Shown here in pieces: positions 34,198 to 44,436 of a DNA stretch of 50,000 bases. Each line of letters starts with the position of its first letter. Positions within the stretch are counted from its first letter, which is position 1. The notes under the pieces are model-generated. The model made no database searches, had not been told where the DNA came from, and was given only the letters and a program-made list of their open reading frames with translations. Source of the DNA: Planctomycetota bacterium (GTDB taxonomy: Bacteria; Planctomycetota; B15-G4); the NCBI GenBank assembly GCA_020638905.1, contig JACKHP010000031.1, positions 1 through 50,000 on the forward strand. The letters run 5' to 3'. Both the position numbers and the translations under genes were made by a program.

Positions 34198-36608
34198 GCG
34201 CGAAGCGACAGGCCGCCGCGCTGCTCGTCGTGCTGCTCGTGGCGCTCGGGTTCCGGCTCGTGGCCCACTCCGAGATGGCGCGGGCGGGCGACCAGTTCTT
34301 CCCGGTGATCGACAGCGAGGCCTACCTGCTGCAGGCGCTGCGCGTCCCGGCGGGAGAGGACATCGTCGAGGGCGTGTACTACCAGGCGCCGCTCTACCCG
34401 TACCTTCTGGGCGTGACGCTGTGGGCCGCGGGTGTCCCGGGGGACGTGCACGCGACGAGCGCCGTCGACCTCGACCCCGCGCTGCTCGAACGGGCGCTGT
34501 CCGTCGGACGTGGGCTGAACCTCGTCCTGGGCATGCTGTTCGTGCTCGTCACCTTCCTGCTCGGACGTCGCCTCGTCTCGCCGGGCGGGGGCCTGTGGGC
34601 CGCGCTGCTGGCCGCGCTCCACGGGCCGAGCGTGTTCTACGAGGGACACCTGCTCAAGGTCAGCCTCTCGCTGCTCGTGCTGCCGCTCGTGGTGCTGGCC
34701 TGCCTGCGCGCCGAACGCGCGCGTCGCACCGCGACGTGGATGCTCCCCGGCGTCCTGCTCGGCCTGGGCGGACTCGTGCGCGGCAACATCCACCTGCTGG
34801 TCGGACTGGCGCTGCTGGCGCTCTGCATCGCCGGTCTGCGTCGGCACGCGCTCGGACTCCGCGCGCGGCAGGCCGCGTTCCTGCTGCTCGGCTTCGCGCT
34901 GGCCCTGGCGCCGGTGGTGGTGCGCAACACGCTCGTGGCCGGACGTCCCGTGCTGGCCACCGCGGCGGGCGGCACCGCGTTCTACCTGTGCAACCACGCC
35001 GGCAACGACACGGGCCTCGTCGAACACCTGCGCACGAACCGCCAGACTCCGCGCTACGAATTCGACGACTGGAAGCGCTCGGCCGAGGCCGCGACGGGAC
35101 GGCGGCTCACGCCGGCCGAGATCAGCAGCTACTGGTTCGACCGCGCCCTCGCCGAGATCGCCGCCGATCCGCTGCGCTGGGTGCGACTGGAGCTGCGCAA
35201 GCTGGGCCTGCTCTTCTCGCGCTACGAGGCGCCCGACAACACGCTCTTCGCGCTCGGAGCCGAGGCCTGTCCCGCGCTGCGCCTCACGCCCGTCGACCAC
35301 GGCCTGCTCGTGCCGCTCGCGTTGGCCGGCGGCTGGCTGCTGCTGCGTCGCCGGCGGCTCGAGCCTGGCCCGTCGCGCGTGCCGTTCGTGCTGGCGCTGC
35401 TGGGCTACGCGGCCTCGCTGCTGCTCTTCAACATGACCTCGCGCTTCCGCATGCCGGTGGCCTCGCTGGCCGTCGTCCCCGCGGGATACCTGCTGGCCCG
35501 CGTGCCGCTGCTCGCGGCGCGCGGCGACCGCGCGCGTCCGGCGGCCGTCGTGGCCGTCCTCGCGGCGGGTTGGCTGCTCGGGCTCGTCTCCGAGGGCCCC
35601 TTGGGTCCGCTCGACGCGGGCGAGCTCGCCGGGCATCGCATGACGCGCTTCCTGAACGCCGCGCAACTCGCCGTGGCCCGCGACGACCTCGACACCGCAC
35701 GCGACGAGCTCGAGCGCGCGGTGTCCGAGGGCGCCGCGGTGGACAAGGCCTCGCCCGACGTGCTGGCCGCGCTGGCCGACGTCGAGCGCCGAACGGCCTA
35801 CGAGCTGTTCGACGCGGGCGACCTCGCAGGGGCGAAGGCGCTGCGCGCCACAGCGGCCGAGCGCGCCCGGGCCGGCGTGCAGCGCTTCCCGGGGCACGGC
35901 CCGCTGCTCTTCGTGGCCGGCCTGCTGGCCTTCGAGGACGGGGCCTGGGCCGACGCCGAGCGGTTGCTGCGGGCAGCACTCGTCGCCGTTCCGGGGCACG
36001 AGGGTGCGCCGCCGTTCCTGCTGCTCGCACTGCTGGCGCAGGGCAACACGTCCGCGGCCCTGGAGGTCTGTCCTCTCGTCGAGGACGTCCCGACGCTGCC
36101 GCCCGAACTCGCCCTGCGCCTCGCTTCGGCGCTCGACGGCGCGGCCCAGCGCGCCCCCGAGGTGGACGCCGCGGCCCTGCGCAGCCACGCGCAGCGCCTC
36201 CTCGCCACGGCCCTGGCCGATCCCTCGACCCGCGCCCGCGCCCTGCACCAGCAGGGGATGCTGCTCTACGGCGGGGGCCAGCCGGCGGCCGCCGCGACGT
36301 CCTTCCGCGAGGCGCTGGCGTCGAGCCCCGACGATCGCGAGGCGCGCACGTACCTGACCCTGGCGCTGCTGGCCGGGGGACGTCCCTCCGAGGCGCGCCT
36401 GGAGGCCGAGCGCCTGGTCGCCGACGGGCCGCAACTCGACGACGGACACGGCCTGCTGGCCCTGGCGCTGGTGCGCCTGGGCGAAGTCGACGGCGCGCGT
36501 GCGGCCCTGTCCGACTACGATCGGCTGGTGGCCCAGGCCGAGGCCGCGGGACGTCCCCGGCGCCTGCCCGAGCTGCCCGAGTTCGCGGCCCTGCGCGCCG
36601 CACCGTGA
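34194..36608 (+). CDS. GT-C (family 39/83-like) glycosyltransferase fused to TPR tail
   Basis: Protein of 804 residues. The first 480 or so hold about ten membrane helices with the layout of polyprenyl-phosphate-sugar transferases (PMT/ArnT type). The first periplasmic loop has the acidic pair Asp40/Glu42 (VIDSEAYLLQALRVP) followed by YYQAPLYPYLLGV, the position of the catalytic acid in GT-C enzymes, and a periplasmic loop has YLCNHAGNDTGLVEHLR. Residues about 490-804 form a soluble, Ala-rich helical array of TPR-like repeats ending in PELPEFAALRAAP. The GTG start overlaps the previous stop (GTGA). It probably transfers a lipid-linked sugar to a periplasmic lipid or protein, with the TPR part holding a partner. 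Confidence 0.85.
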   Translation: MSAKRQAAALLVVLLVALGFRLVAHSEMARAGDQFFPVIDSEAYLLQALRVPAGEDIVEGVYYQAPLYPYLLGVTLWAAGVPGDVHATSAVDLDPALLERALSVGRGLNLVLGMLFVLVTFLLGRRLVSPGGGLWAALLAALHGPSVFYEGHLLKVSLSLLVLPLVVLACLRAERARRTATWMLPGVLLGLGGLVRGNIHLLVGLALLALCIAGLRRHALGLRARQAAFLLLGFALALAPVVVRNTLVAGRPVLATAAGGTAFYLCNHAGNDTGLVEHLRTNRQTPRYEFDDWKRSAEAATGRRLTPAEISSYWFDRALAEIAADPLRWVRLELRKLGLLFSRYEAPDNTLFALGAEACPALRLTPVDHGLLVPLALAGGWLLLRRRRLEPGPSRVPFVLALLGYAASLLLFNMTSRFRMPVASLAVVPAGYLLARVPLLAARGDRARPAAVVAVLAAGWLLGLVSEGPLGPLDAGELAGHRMTRFLNAAQLAVARDDLDTARDELERAVSEGAAVDKASPDVLAALADVERRTAYELFDAGDLAGAKALRATAAERARAGVQRFPGHGPLLFVAGLLAFEDGAWADAERLLRAALVAVPGHEGAPPFLLLALLAQGNTSAALEVCPLVEDVPTLPPELALRLASALDGAAQRAPEVDAAALRSHAQRLLATALADPSTRARALHQQGMLLYGGGQPAAAATSFREALASSPDDREARTYLTLALLAGGRPSEARLEAERLVADGPQLDDGHGLLALALVRLGEVDGARAALSDYDRLVAQAEAAGRPRRLPELPEFAALRAAP

Positions 36609-36633
36609 CCCAGACCGGGAGACCGTCGTCGCC

Positions 36634-38331
36634 GTGAGCCGTTCCCGCCGTCCGTCGTCGCGCGCCGGCCGCGCGCTGTCCGTCCCCTCGATCGCGGGCC
36701 TCGTGTTCTGCGCGTGCCTGCCTGGCTGTGGGGACTCTGCCAGCGGGCCCGCCGGCTCACGGACCACGGCGGCCGCCGACGGACCGTTCGTCGACGCCGG
36801 GCTGTTGCTCGCCCCGCTCACCTGCGGCGGCGAGAACGCGCGCACGATCCTCGAGGTGAACGGCGGGGGCCTTGCGCTCTTCGACGCGGACGGCGACGGC
36901 GACCTCGAGATCCTGCTCGTCGACCCGGGTCCCTACCCGTCCGCGGGCGTCGCGAGCGGCGGGACGAACACGCTCTACCGCAACGACGGAGGCATGCACT
37001 TCGTCGACGTGGGGGAGGCGAGCGGCGTCGGCGTCCCGGGCTTCTGCAACGGCGTGGCAGTGGGCGACGTCGACGCCGACGGGCGGCGCGACGTGTACCT
37101 CACGCGACTCGGCCCCAACGCGCTGCTGCGCAACACGGGCGACCTGCGCTTCGAGGAGCTGCCCGAAGCCGGCGGCGCGGCGGGGGACGGCTGGAGCACC
37201 TCGGCGGTGTTCGTCGACGTCGACCTCGACGGCGACCTCGACCTGTACGTGGTCGACTACCTCGCCTTCGATGCCGACCATCCGCCGCTGCACGGCGTCG
37301 ACGGACGCGACTGCCGCTGGAAGGGCATGCCCGTCATGTGCGGCCCCCAGGGACTGCCGGCCCAGCCCGACCACTACTACCGCAACGACGATGGACGCCT
37401 CGTCGACGCCACCGCGGCCGCCGGCTTCGACGCGCCGCCGGGCTACGGACTCGGCTGCCTCGACGGCGACTTCGACGCCGACGGCTGGCCCGACGTCTAC
37501 GTGAGCAACGACAGCACGCCGAACTTCCTGTTCCTGAACACGGGACACGGGAAGGTCGTCGAGTCGGGTCTGGCCGCGGGGGCCGCGCTCTCGTCGCGCG
37601 GGCGCGAGCAGGCCGGCATGGGCATCGCCGCCGGCGATCTCGAGGGCGACGGCGACGAGGACCTGCTCGTGACGAACTTCTCGATGGAGTCCAACGCGCT
37701 CTACGTGAACGACGGCGGACGCTTCGACGACCGCGCCGACCCGATGGGCGTCGGTGGGCCGTCCCGGCGCCTGCTCGGCTGGGGCGCGGCGTTCGTCGAC
37801 TTCGACCTCGACGGCGCGCTCGACCTCGTGAACGCGAACGGCCACGTGTATCCCCAGGCCGACGAGCCGGGGACGGACACCTCGTACGCGCAGCCCGACA
37901 CGCTCTGGCACAACGACGGCGGGGGACGCTTCTCGCCGCGCGCATGGGACGGTGACGCGCCGGCGGTGAGCCGTGCCCTCTCGTCCGGCGATCTCGACGA
38001 CGACGGCGTCACCGACCTCGTGATCCTGCGCCGCAGCGGACGGCCGATGGTCTGGCGCGGGCTCGCTCCCGAGCGCCGCAGCCTGACCGTCGCGCTCGAC
38101 GGCGGGCCGGGCAACCCCGACGGCTGCGGAGCCGTCGTCGCCTTTACCGACGCCGAGGGCACGCGCACGCGACGCGTGCGCAGCAGCGCGGGGTACCAGG
38201 CGGCCGGCGATCCGCGGGCGCTGTTCGCGTGGCGCGGCACGGGCACGCTCGACGTGCGCTGGCCGGACGGCACGCACGAGCAGCACGCCGTCGACGCGCC
38301 CGGCACGCTCGCGCTCGGAGCGGCGCGATGA
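36634..38331 (+). CDS. ASPIC/UnbV (CRTAC1-like) FG-GAP lipoprotein
   Basis: Protein of 565 residues. A signal sequence with lipobox LPG|C (Cys32) makes it a lipoprotein substrate of LspA. The mature protein has FG-GAP/VCBS loops (DADGDGDLEILLVD, DVDADGRRDVYLTRL, DVDLDGDLDLYVVDY, DFDADGWPDVYVSND, DLEGDGDEDLLVTNF, DFDLDGALDLVNANG), forming a calcium-stabilised propeller. A C-terminal ASPIC/UnbV domain (PF07593) follows, with NPDGCGAVVAF, RRVRSSAGYQAAGDPRALFA and LDVRWPDGTHEQHAV. I have the impression that such proteins are often paired with TPR proteins, as here: the next ATG overlaps the stop (ATGA). GTG 36634 is chosen because it yields the complete lipoprotein signal; the 25-base gap to the previous gene supports one operon. 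Biochemical role unknown. Confidence 0.9.
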   Translation: MSRSRRPSSRAGRALSVPSIAGLVFCACLPGCGDSASGPAGSRTTAAADGPFVDAGLLLAPLTCGGENARTILEVNGGGLALFDADGDGDLEILLVDPGPYPSAGVASGGTNTLYRNDGGMHFVDVGEASGVGVPGFCNGVAVGDVDADGRRDVYLTRLGPNALLRNTGDLRFEELPEAGGAAGDGWSTSAVFVDVDLDGDLDLYVVDYLAFDADHPPLHGVDGRDCRWKGMPVMCGPQGLPAQPDHYYRNDDGRLVDATAAAGFDAPPGYGLGCLDGDFDADGWPDVYVSNDSTPNFLFLNTGHGKVVESGLAAGAALSSRGREQAGMGIAAGDLEGDGDEDLLVTNFSMESNALYVNDGGRFDDRADPMGVGGPSRRLLGWGAAFVDFDLDGALDLVNANGHVYPQADEPGTDTSYAQPDTLWHNDGGGRFSPRAWDGDAPAVSRALSSGDLDDDGVTDLVILRRSGRPMVWRGLAPERRSLTVALDGGPGNPDGCGAVVAFTDAEGTRTRRVRSSAGYQAAGDPRALFAWRGTGTLDVRWPDGTHEQHAVDAPGTLALGAAR

Positions 38332-39248
38332 CGCCCCGGGGACGTGCGACCGTGTTCGCCCGGACGTTCGGCGCGATCGTCCTCGCGACGCTCGCTGCGT
38401 GCGGGGACGAGGCCCCCGTCGCGGCCCCGCTCGACGACGCCGACCGCGCCGTGCTGGCGCGCGCCGAGGACCTGCTCTACCACCAGGCGCCCGAGCAGGT
38501 GCCGGCGTTGCTCGAGCCGCTGCTCGCGCGCGACCCGACTCCGGTCGAGGCCGAGTACCTCGCCGGGCAGGCCGCGTACTACCTGCAGGACTGGGCCGCC
38601 TGCGTGACGCGCCTCGAGCAGGTGCTCGAACGCGACGAGGCCGACTACCTCACGCGCTGCAACGCGCTCGGCTTCGCGCACGCCAAGCGCGGCGACTACG
38701 CCGACGCACGGACGCTCTTCGAGCGCATCGTGGCGGCCGATCCCGAGGAGTCGAAGGCCTGGTACGGTCTGGCCCACGTGGCCCTGCTCGAAGGACGCCT
38801 GCCGGACGCGCGCGTGGCGCTCGATCGCTCGCTGGCCCTGCGTCCCGACTATCTCAAGGCGCGCTTCGCCGAGGTCCGGCTGCTCGACGCCGAGGGGCGC
38901 AGCGACGAGGCGCTGGTCGCCGTCACCGCGCTGCTGGACGCCTGGCCCTCGAACGAGGAGGCGCTCTTCCTGCAGGTCAAGCTGCTGCGGGCGGAGGGCC
39001 GCGACGACGAGGCCGATCAGGCCGAGTCCAGGCGCGCGGCCGTCTACGCGGCCAAGGAGCAGATCGCGACCCTGGCGGGACGCATCCGCGCCGGCGACGA
39101 CGACCCGGCCGCGCGCCGGGCGCTCGTCCTGGCGTACCTGCAGCTGGGCGACGCGGGCGAGGCGCGCGACGCGCTGCTCGGTGCGCTGGCCGTCTTCCCC
39201 GACGATCCGGGGCTGCGCGAGCTGGCGCAGGGCTTCGCTCCGCGTTGA
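38328..39248 (+). CDS. TPR-repeat lipoprotein
   Basis: Protein of 306 residues with a lipobox LAA|C (Cys25) followed by GDEA, so probably an outer- or inner-membrane-anchored periplasmic lipoprotein. The remainder is a solenoid of tetratricopeptide repeats of about 34 residues with the A..G and P signature (CNALGFAHAKRGDYADARTL, AWYGLAHVALLEGRLPDARV, RALVLAYLQLGDAGEARDAL). It shares a 4-base overlap with the ASPIC gene, and both lipoproteins have Gly-Asp after the lipidated Cys, so they probably localise together and form a complex. It is the last gene of the block; the pyk promoter starts 50 bases later. Confidence 0.88.
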   Translation: MTPRGRATVFARTFGAIVLATLAACGDEAPVAAPLDDADRAVLARAEDLLYHQAPEQVPALLEPLLARDPTPVEAEYLAGQAAYYLQDWAACVTRLEQVLERDEADYLTRCNALGFAHAKRGDYADARTLFERIVAADPEESKAWYGLAHVALLEGRLPDARVALDRSLALRPDYLKARFAEVRLLDAEGRSDEALVAVTALLDAWPSNEEALFLQVKLLRAEGRDDEADQAESRRAAVYAAKEQIATLAGRIRAGDDDPAARRALVLAYLQLGDAGEARDALLGALAVFPDDPGLRELAQGFAPR

Positions 39249-39298
39249 TCCCGCCGGGGTGGCGCGGCGCCTCTCCGGGCGACGCGCGGCCGCTCCCC

Positions 39299-39326
39299 TT
39301 GGAACGGCGCTCGCGCGACGTAGCAT
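39299..39326 (+). promoter_or_regulatory. pyk promoter
   Basis: TTGGAA (39299-39304) and TAGCAT (39321-39326) are spaced by 16 bases, 83 bases before the ATG. The -35 hexamer is the same as at metK and at 47037. Confidence 0.65.
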
Positions 39327-39409
39327 GGGACGTCCCGCGCGGCGCTGCATGCGCCGCGTCCCGACGCCACTCGACGCTCGCCACGCAGGCGCTGCGCCCG
39401 GGGGAGGAC

Positions 39410-40861
39410 ATGTCCGAACGCACCCGCAGGACCCGTATCGTCGCCACCCTCGGCCCGGCCACGTGCTCGCCGGCGTCGATCCGCCGCATCGTGCGCTCGG
39501 GAGTCGACATCGTGCGGCTGAACTTCTCGCACGGCAGCCACGAGTTCCACGCACAGCTCGTGCGCGACGTGCGCCAGGTGGCCGCCGAGCTGGGCCAGCA
39601 CGTGGCCATCCTGCAGGATCTCTCGGGACCCAAGATGCGCGTCGGGCGCATGGACGAGGACGCCGCACGGCTGCGCACCGGCAGCGAGGTGCTGGTCGTC
39701 GAGGGACACGGGGTGGGCACGGCCGAGCAGCTCTTCGTCGAGGCCGCGGGCGTCGTGCGCTCGCTCGAGCCGGGCCGCGTCATCCGCCTCGCCGACGGAC
39801 AGCTCGAGCTGCGGGTCGTGGCGCGCGCCGACGACGGCGTGGTGTGTCGCGTCGTGCACGGCGGCACGCTGCGCTCGCGCCAGGGCGTGAACGTCCCCGG
39901 GCTGGCGCAGGGCGTCAAGGCGCTCACGCGGAAGGACCGCAAGGACCTCGAGTTCGGACTCTCGCTCGGCGTCGACGCGGTGGCGCTCTCGTTCGTGCAG
40001 GACGCGTCCGACGTGGTCACGCTGCGCAAGCTGCTGGCGCGGCACGGCGCGCGTCCGTTCGTGGTGGCGAAGATCGAGCGCGCGGGCGCGCTCGACAACC
40101 TCGACGCGATCCTGGACGTGACCGGCGGCGTGATGGTCGCTCGCGGCGACCTGGGCGTGGAGATCGGCGTCGAGAAGGTGCCGATGGCGCAGAAGCACAT
40201 CATCCGCCGCGCGCGCGCCAAGCGCCGTCCCGTGATCACCGCGACGCAGATGCTCGAGTCGATGATCGAGCGTCCGACGCCCACGCGCGCCGAGGTCTCC
40301 GACGTGGCCAACGCGGTGCTCGAGGGTACCGACGCGCTCATGCTCTCGGGCGAGACCGCGGTCGGACGCTATCCCGTCGAGGCCGTGCGCACCCTGGCGA
40401 ACGTGGCGATGGAGGCCGAGCACGAGATCGCGCGCGTGCCGTCGCCGATCCACGAGCCCGACGGCGTCGAAGACCCTTCGCAGGCCGTCACGCGCGCCGC
40501 GCGCGTGGCCGCGCGCGCCGTCGGCGCCCGGGCCGTGCTCGGCTTCACGAACTCGGGCCGCACCGCGCGCCTCGTCTCGAGCATGCGCCCGACGCGCGCG
40601 GTGTTCGGATTCACCTACGTCGAGGCCACCGCGCGCCGCATGAAGTTCTTCTGGGGCGTCACGCCGATGATGATCCACCAGGCGTCGACGGTGGCCGGCA
40701 TGATCGAGGAGGCCGAGGCGTTGCTCGTGGCGGGCAGGCTGGTCAAGAAGGGCGACCGGCTGGTGATCGTGTGCGGACAGCAGGTCACCACCGGCGCCAC
40801 GAACTCGATCCACATCCACACCGTCGACCCGCCGCGTGGACGTCAGGCGCGGGCGAAGTAG
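39410..40861 (+). CDS. pyk: Pyruvate kinase
   Basis: Glycolytic enzyme converting phosphoenolpyruvate and ADP to pyruvate and ATP, 483 residues (family about 470-480). Seen are RTRIVATLGPATCSP, VDIVRLNFSHGSHEFH, LQDLSGPKMRVG, the substrate/K+ region VKALTRKDRKDLEFGLSLGV, catalytic Lys in VVAKIERAGALDNLDAIL, MVARGDLGVEIGVEKVPMAQ and the signature ITATQMLESMIERPTPTRAE, then a C-terminal allosteric-type domain. The ATG has a GGGGGAGGA Shine-Dalgarno. The last 19 bases overlap the end of dcd on the other strand. Confidence 0.97.
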   Translation: MSERTRRTRIVATLGPATCSPASIRRIVRSGVDIVRLNFSHGSHEFHAQLVRDVRQVAAELGQHVAILQDLSGPKMRVGRMDEDAARLRTGSEVLVVEGHGVGTAEQLFVEAAGVVRSLEPGRVIRLADGQLELRVVARADDGVVCRVVHGGTLRSRQGVNVPGLAQGVKALTRKDRKDLEFGLSLGVDAVALSFVQDASDVVTLRKLLARHGARPFVVAKIERAGALDNLDAILDVTGGVMVARGDLGVEIGVEKVPMAQKHIIRRARAKRRPVITATQMLESMIERPTPTRAEVSDVANAVLEGTDALMLSGETAVGRYPVEAVRTLANVAMEAEHEIARVPSPIHEPDGVEDPSQAVTRAARVAARAVGARAVLGFTNSGRTARLVSSMRPTRAVFGFTYVEATARRMKFFWGVTPMMIHQASTVAGMIEEAEALLVAGRLVKKGDRLVIVCGQQVTTGATNSIHIHTVDPPRGRQARAK

Positions 40862-41934
40862 CGCGCCAGGGTGAGGCCCTGGTTCTGGTACGCCGAGCCC
40901 GGACCTCCGTAGAGCGTCTCGCAGCGCTCGAGCGTGCGCGAGTACTGCAGGCGGAAGATCGGCTGGCCGTGTTCGACGCGGAACGGCACGTCGTGCGGGC
41001 GAACCTCGAGCACCGCGCGCGAGCCCTCGGGACTGCCCTCGCCCCAGCCGAAGCCGGGATCGAAGAAGCCGGCGTAGTTCGTGCGCAGCTCGCCCATGCC
41101 GACGTCCCAGGCGAGCATCTCGGCCGCCAGGTCGGGGGGCACGCGCAGCCGCTCGGAGGAGGCCAGGATGTAGAACGCCTCGGGTTCGAGCACGAGCCCG
41201 TCGCGTCCGTCGGGGAAGACCGGATCGAAGTAGGCGCGCGGGTCGTGTGCCCCCGCCGGACGAGACAGGTCGAGCACGGGCGCGTCGAGGCGCGCGCGCC
41301 ATCCCACCGGCCCGTCGGGCGCGTCGGGACGCAGCGAGAGGCCGAGCAGCAGCGAGGCCCCGTCGACCGCCGAGAGTCCCTCTCGCGGACGCACGAGGTC
41401 GTCGGACCGAACCCGCTCGACGAGCTCGAAGTCGCTCAGCAGCGGACGTCCGCGCACGAAGCGCACCTGGTTCAGGCGTTGCCCGGTGGCCACGCGCAGG
41501 TCGAACGAGCGCGGGACGATCTCCAGCCAGAGCGGTCCCGCGTAGCCGGCCGGGATGTCGTCGAAGCGGTCGTGGCGGTCGACCACGGTGCGCGTGAAGA
41601 CGTCGATGCGGCCGGTCGACGAGCGCGGGTTGGCGCGCGCCCGAAGCTGCGGCGGCAGGTCGAGCGCCTCGAGCAGGCGTACGAGGTGCACCCGTCCACG
41701 GCGCAGCACGGCCCCGCCGGAGAGGTCGATGCGCTCGGTCACGAGCGGCGCGGCGAGGTCCTCGACCGTGCCCCGGGCCGGCAGGAAGCCCGAGCGCAGG
41801 ACGAGGGCCTCGGTCCCGAGGCGCAGGTCGAGGGTCGTCGGCTGGCGCTGGGACGGGTCGATCGGCCGCTCGGGACGCACGCTCCCGTCGGCCAGCAGCC
41901 CGTCGATCTGTCGCAGCGTGAGGATGCCGTCCAA
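40843..41934 (-). CDS. dcd: dCTP deaminase, two-domain (DCD_N/DCD_C) type
   Basis: 2'-deoxycytidine 5'-triphosphate deaminase supplying dUTP for dTMP synthesis. The 363 residues match the long bidomain form (about 360-370), not the 190-residue E. coli type. Evidence: QPTTLDLRLG near residue 30, SSTGRIDVFTRTVVD with the SxxxR segment, a second repeat of the trimeric dUTPase-like fold with NYAGFFDPGFGWGEG, and EVRPHDVPFRVEHGQPIFRL near the end. TTG 41934 is the best start: it begins exactly at the family N-terminus (LDGILTLRQIDGLLADG) and no ATG or GTG is near. The open frame continues to 42321 only because it runs antisense to sucC. Confidence 0.93.
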   Translation of the reverse strand: MDGILTLRQIDGLLADGSVRPERPIDPSQRQPTTLDLRLGTEALVLRSGFLPARGTVEDLAAPLVTERIDLSGGAVLRRGRVHLVRLLEALDLPPQLRARANPRSSTGRIDVFTRTVVDRHDRFDDIPAGYAGPLWLEIVPRSFDLRVATGQRLNQVRFVRGRPLLSDFELVERVRSDDLVRPREGLSAVDGASLLLGLSLRPDAPDGPVGWRARLDAPVLDLSRPAGAHDPRAYFDPVFPDGRDGLVLEPEAFYILASSERLRVPPDLAAEMLAWDVGMGELRTNYAGFFDPGFGWGEGSPEGSRAVLEVRPHDVPFRVEHGQPIFRLQYSRTLERCETLYGGPGSAYQNQGLTLARYFARA

Positions 41935-41966
41935 GGGGCCGGACCGGGATGGGGAGGTCGGGTGGC

Positions 41967-41996
41967 TTGACCCCGTGGGGGCCCGGCCAGTACACC
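41967..41996 (+). promoter_or_regulatory. sucC promoter giving a leaderless mRNA
   Basis: TTGACC (41967-41972) and TACACC (41991-41996) are spaced by 18 bases. The sucC ATG is at 42004, 7 bases after the -10 box, so transcription should begin at or within 1-2 bases of the start codon. No Shine-Dalgarno sequence exists. Confidence 0.6.
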
Positions 41997-42003
41997 GTCG
42001 CGG

Positions 42004-43169
<1,166 letters not shown>

Positions 43170-43173
<4 letters not shown>

Positions 43174-44069
43174 GCATCCTGGTCGACAAGGACACGCGCG
43201 TCATCACCCAGGGACTGACCGGCAAGACCGGCATGTTCCACACCAAGCAGGCCATCGAGTACGGCACACGCGTGGTGGGCGGCGTGACGCCCGGCAAGGG
43301 CGGCACCACGGTGCTCGGCGTGCCGATCTTCGACACGGTCGAGGAGGCCGTGCGCGAGACGGGCGCCAACGCGTCGGTGATCTACGTCCCGCCGCCGTAC
43401 GCGGCCGACTCGATCCTCGAGGCGGCGGGCGCCGACGTGCCGCTCGTGGTGTGCATCACCGAGGGCATCCCGGTGGTCGACATGATGCGCGTCAAGGCGG
43501 CGCTGGTCGGGTCGACGACGCGGCTGGTGGGTCCCAACTGCCCCGGCGTGATCACGCCCGGCGAGTGCAAGATCGGCATCATGCCGGGCTACATCCATCG
43601 GCCGGGACGCGTGGGCGTGCTCTCCCGCTCGGGAACCCTGACCTACGAGGCCGTCTGGCAGCTCACCTCGCTCGGCCTCGGCCAGAGCACCTGTGTGGGC
43701 ATCGGCGGCGATCCGGTCAACGGCACGAACTTCATCGACGTGCTGTCGCTGTTCCAGGCCGACCCGGGCACCGACGCGGTGGTCATGATCGGCGAGATCG
43801 GCGGCACGGCCGAGGAAGAGGCGGCCGAGTTCATCCGCGACCACATGACCAAGCCGGTGGCGGGCTTCATCGCGGGCACGACGGCGCCGGCCGGCAAGCG
43901 CATGGGACACGCCGGCGCGATCATCTCGGGCGGCTCGGGCACGGCCTCCGACAAGATCGCCGCGCTCTCCGCGGTGGGGGTGGTGATGGCCGACACGCCG
44001 GCCGGCATCGGCGACGCCATGGTGCGCGCCCTCGAGGAGGCGGGGATCCTCCAGCGGGCTCGCGACTGA
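43170..44069 (+). CDS. sucD: Succinyl-CoA synthetase alpha subunit
   Basis: CoA-binding and phosphohistidine subunit, 299 residues (usual 288-300). Motifs: TRVITQGLTGKTGMFHTKQA, GGVTPGKGGTTVLGVPIFDT, NCPGVITPGECKIGIMPGYI, RVGVLSRSGTLTYEAVWQL, GIGGDPVNGTNFIDVL and the phospho-His signature AGTTAPAGKRMGHAGAIISG. It forms an operon with sucC by a 4-base overlap and is followed by a terminator-like hairpin. Confidence 0.97.
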
Positions 44070-44076
44070 CCGGCTC

Positions 44077-44107
44077 GAGCCCCGGGGCCGTGAGGGTCCC
44101 GGGGCCC
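44077..44107 (+). terminator. Hairpin terminator after sucCD
   Basis: The arms 44077-44089 and 44095-44107 pair at 11 of 13 positions around a 5-base loop, 8 bases after the sucD stop. No U-tract follows. Confidence 0.55.
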
Positions 44108-44173
44108 ATCGGCGACCGTGGGGCGGCCGACCGCCCGCGCCCTCGGGGACATGCGCCGGGGCCGCCGAAGTCC

Positions 44174-44179
44174 TATACT
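44174..44179 (+). promoter_or_regulatory. -10 box of the tatA operon
   Basis: TATACT, close to consensus, lies 26 bases before the tatA GTG. The -35 region is not convincing. A GGAG Shine-Dalgarno lies between it and the start codon. Confidence 0.5.
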
Positions 44180-44205
44180 CGTCGGCTGCTCTCCGGAGTC
44201 ACCCC

Positions 44206-44436
44206 GTGGACACGTCGGTACTCGCACTCATGCCAGGCGGCTACGAGTGGATGCTCATCCTGCTCGTCGTCCTGCTCTTCTTCGGCAAGCGCATCCCGGG
44301 CGTCGCGCGCTCGCTGGGCTCGGGCATCTCCGAGTTCAAGGCCGGTCTGCGCGAGGGCAACGAGGAGGCACGCAAGAAGATCGACAGCGACGCCGACGCA
44401 GCCGCCGCGGCCAAGAAGGACCAAACGGGCTCGTGA
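44206..44436 (+). CDS. tatA: Twin-arginine translocase TatA/TatE subunit
   Basis: Small pore-forming subunit of the Tat system exporting folded proteins, 76 residues (usual 60-90). One N-terminal membrane helix (about 11-27, EWMLILLVVLLFFG) with the hinge FFGKRIPGVARSLGSGISEF leading into an amphipathic helix, then a charged tail ending in Lys/Asp/Ala. GTG 44206 has GGAG 9 bases upstream. The stop overlaps the mobA start (GTGA). The pairing makes sense because many molybdoenzymes are exported by Tat. tatC is not in the window. Confidence 0.9.
   Translation: MDTSVLALMPGGYEWMLILLVVLLFFGKRIPGVARSLGSGISEFKAGLREGNEEARKKIDSDADAAAAAKKDQTGS

Noticed and set aside
34098..36845. Minus-strand frame of 915 codons opposite the GT-C/TPR gene
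   Set aside because: Gln/Arg/Gly-rich shadow of the real plus-strand gene, which has membrane helices and operon overlaps.
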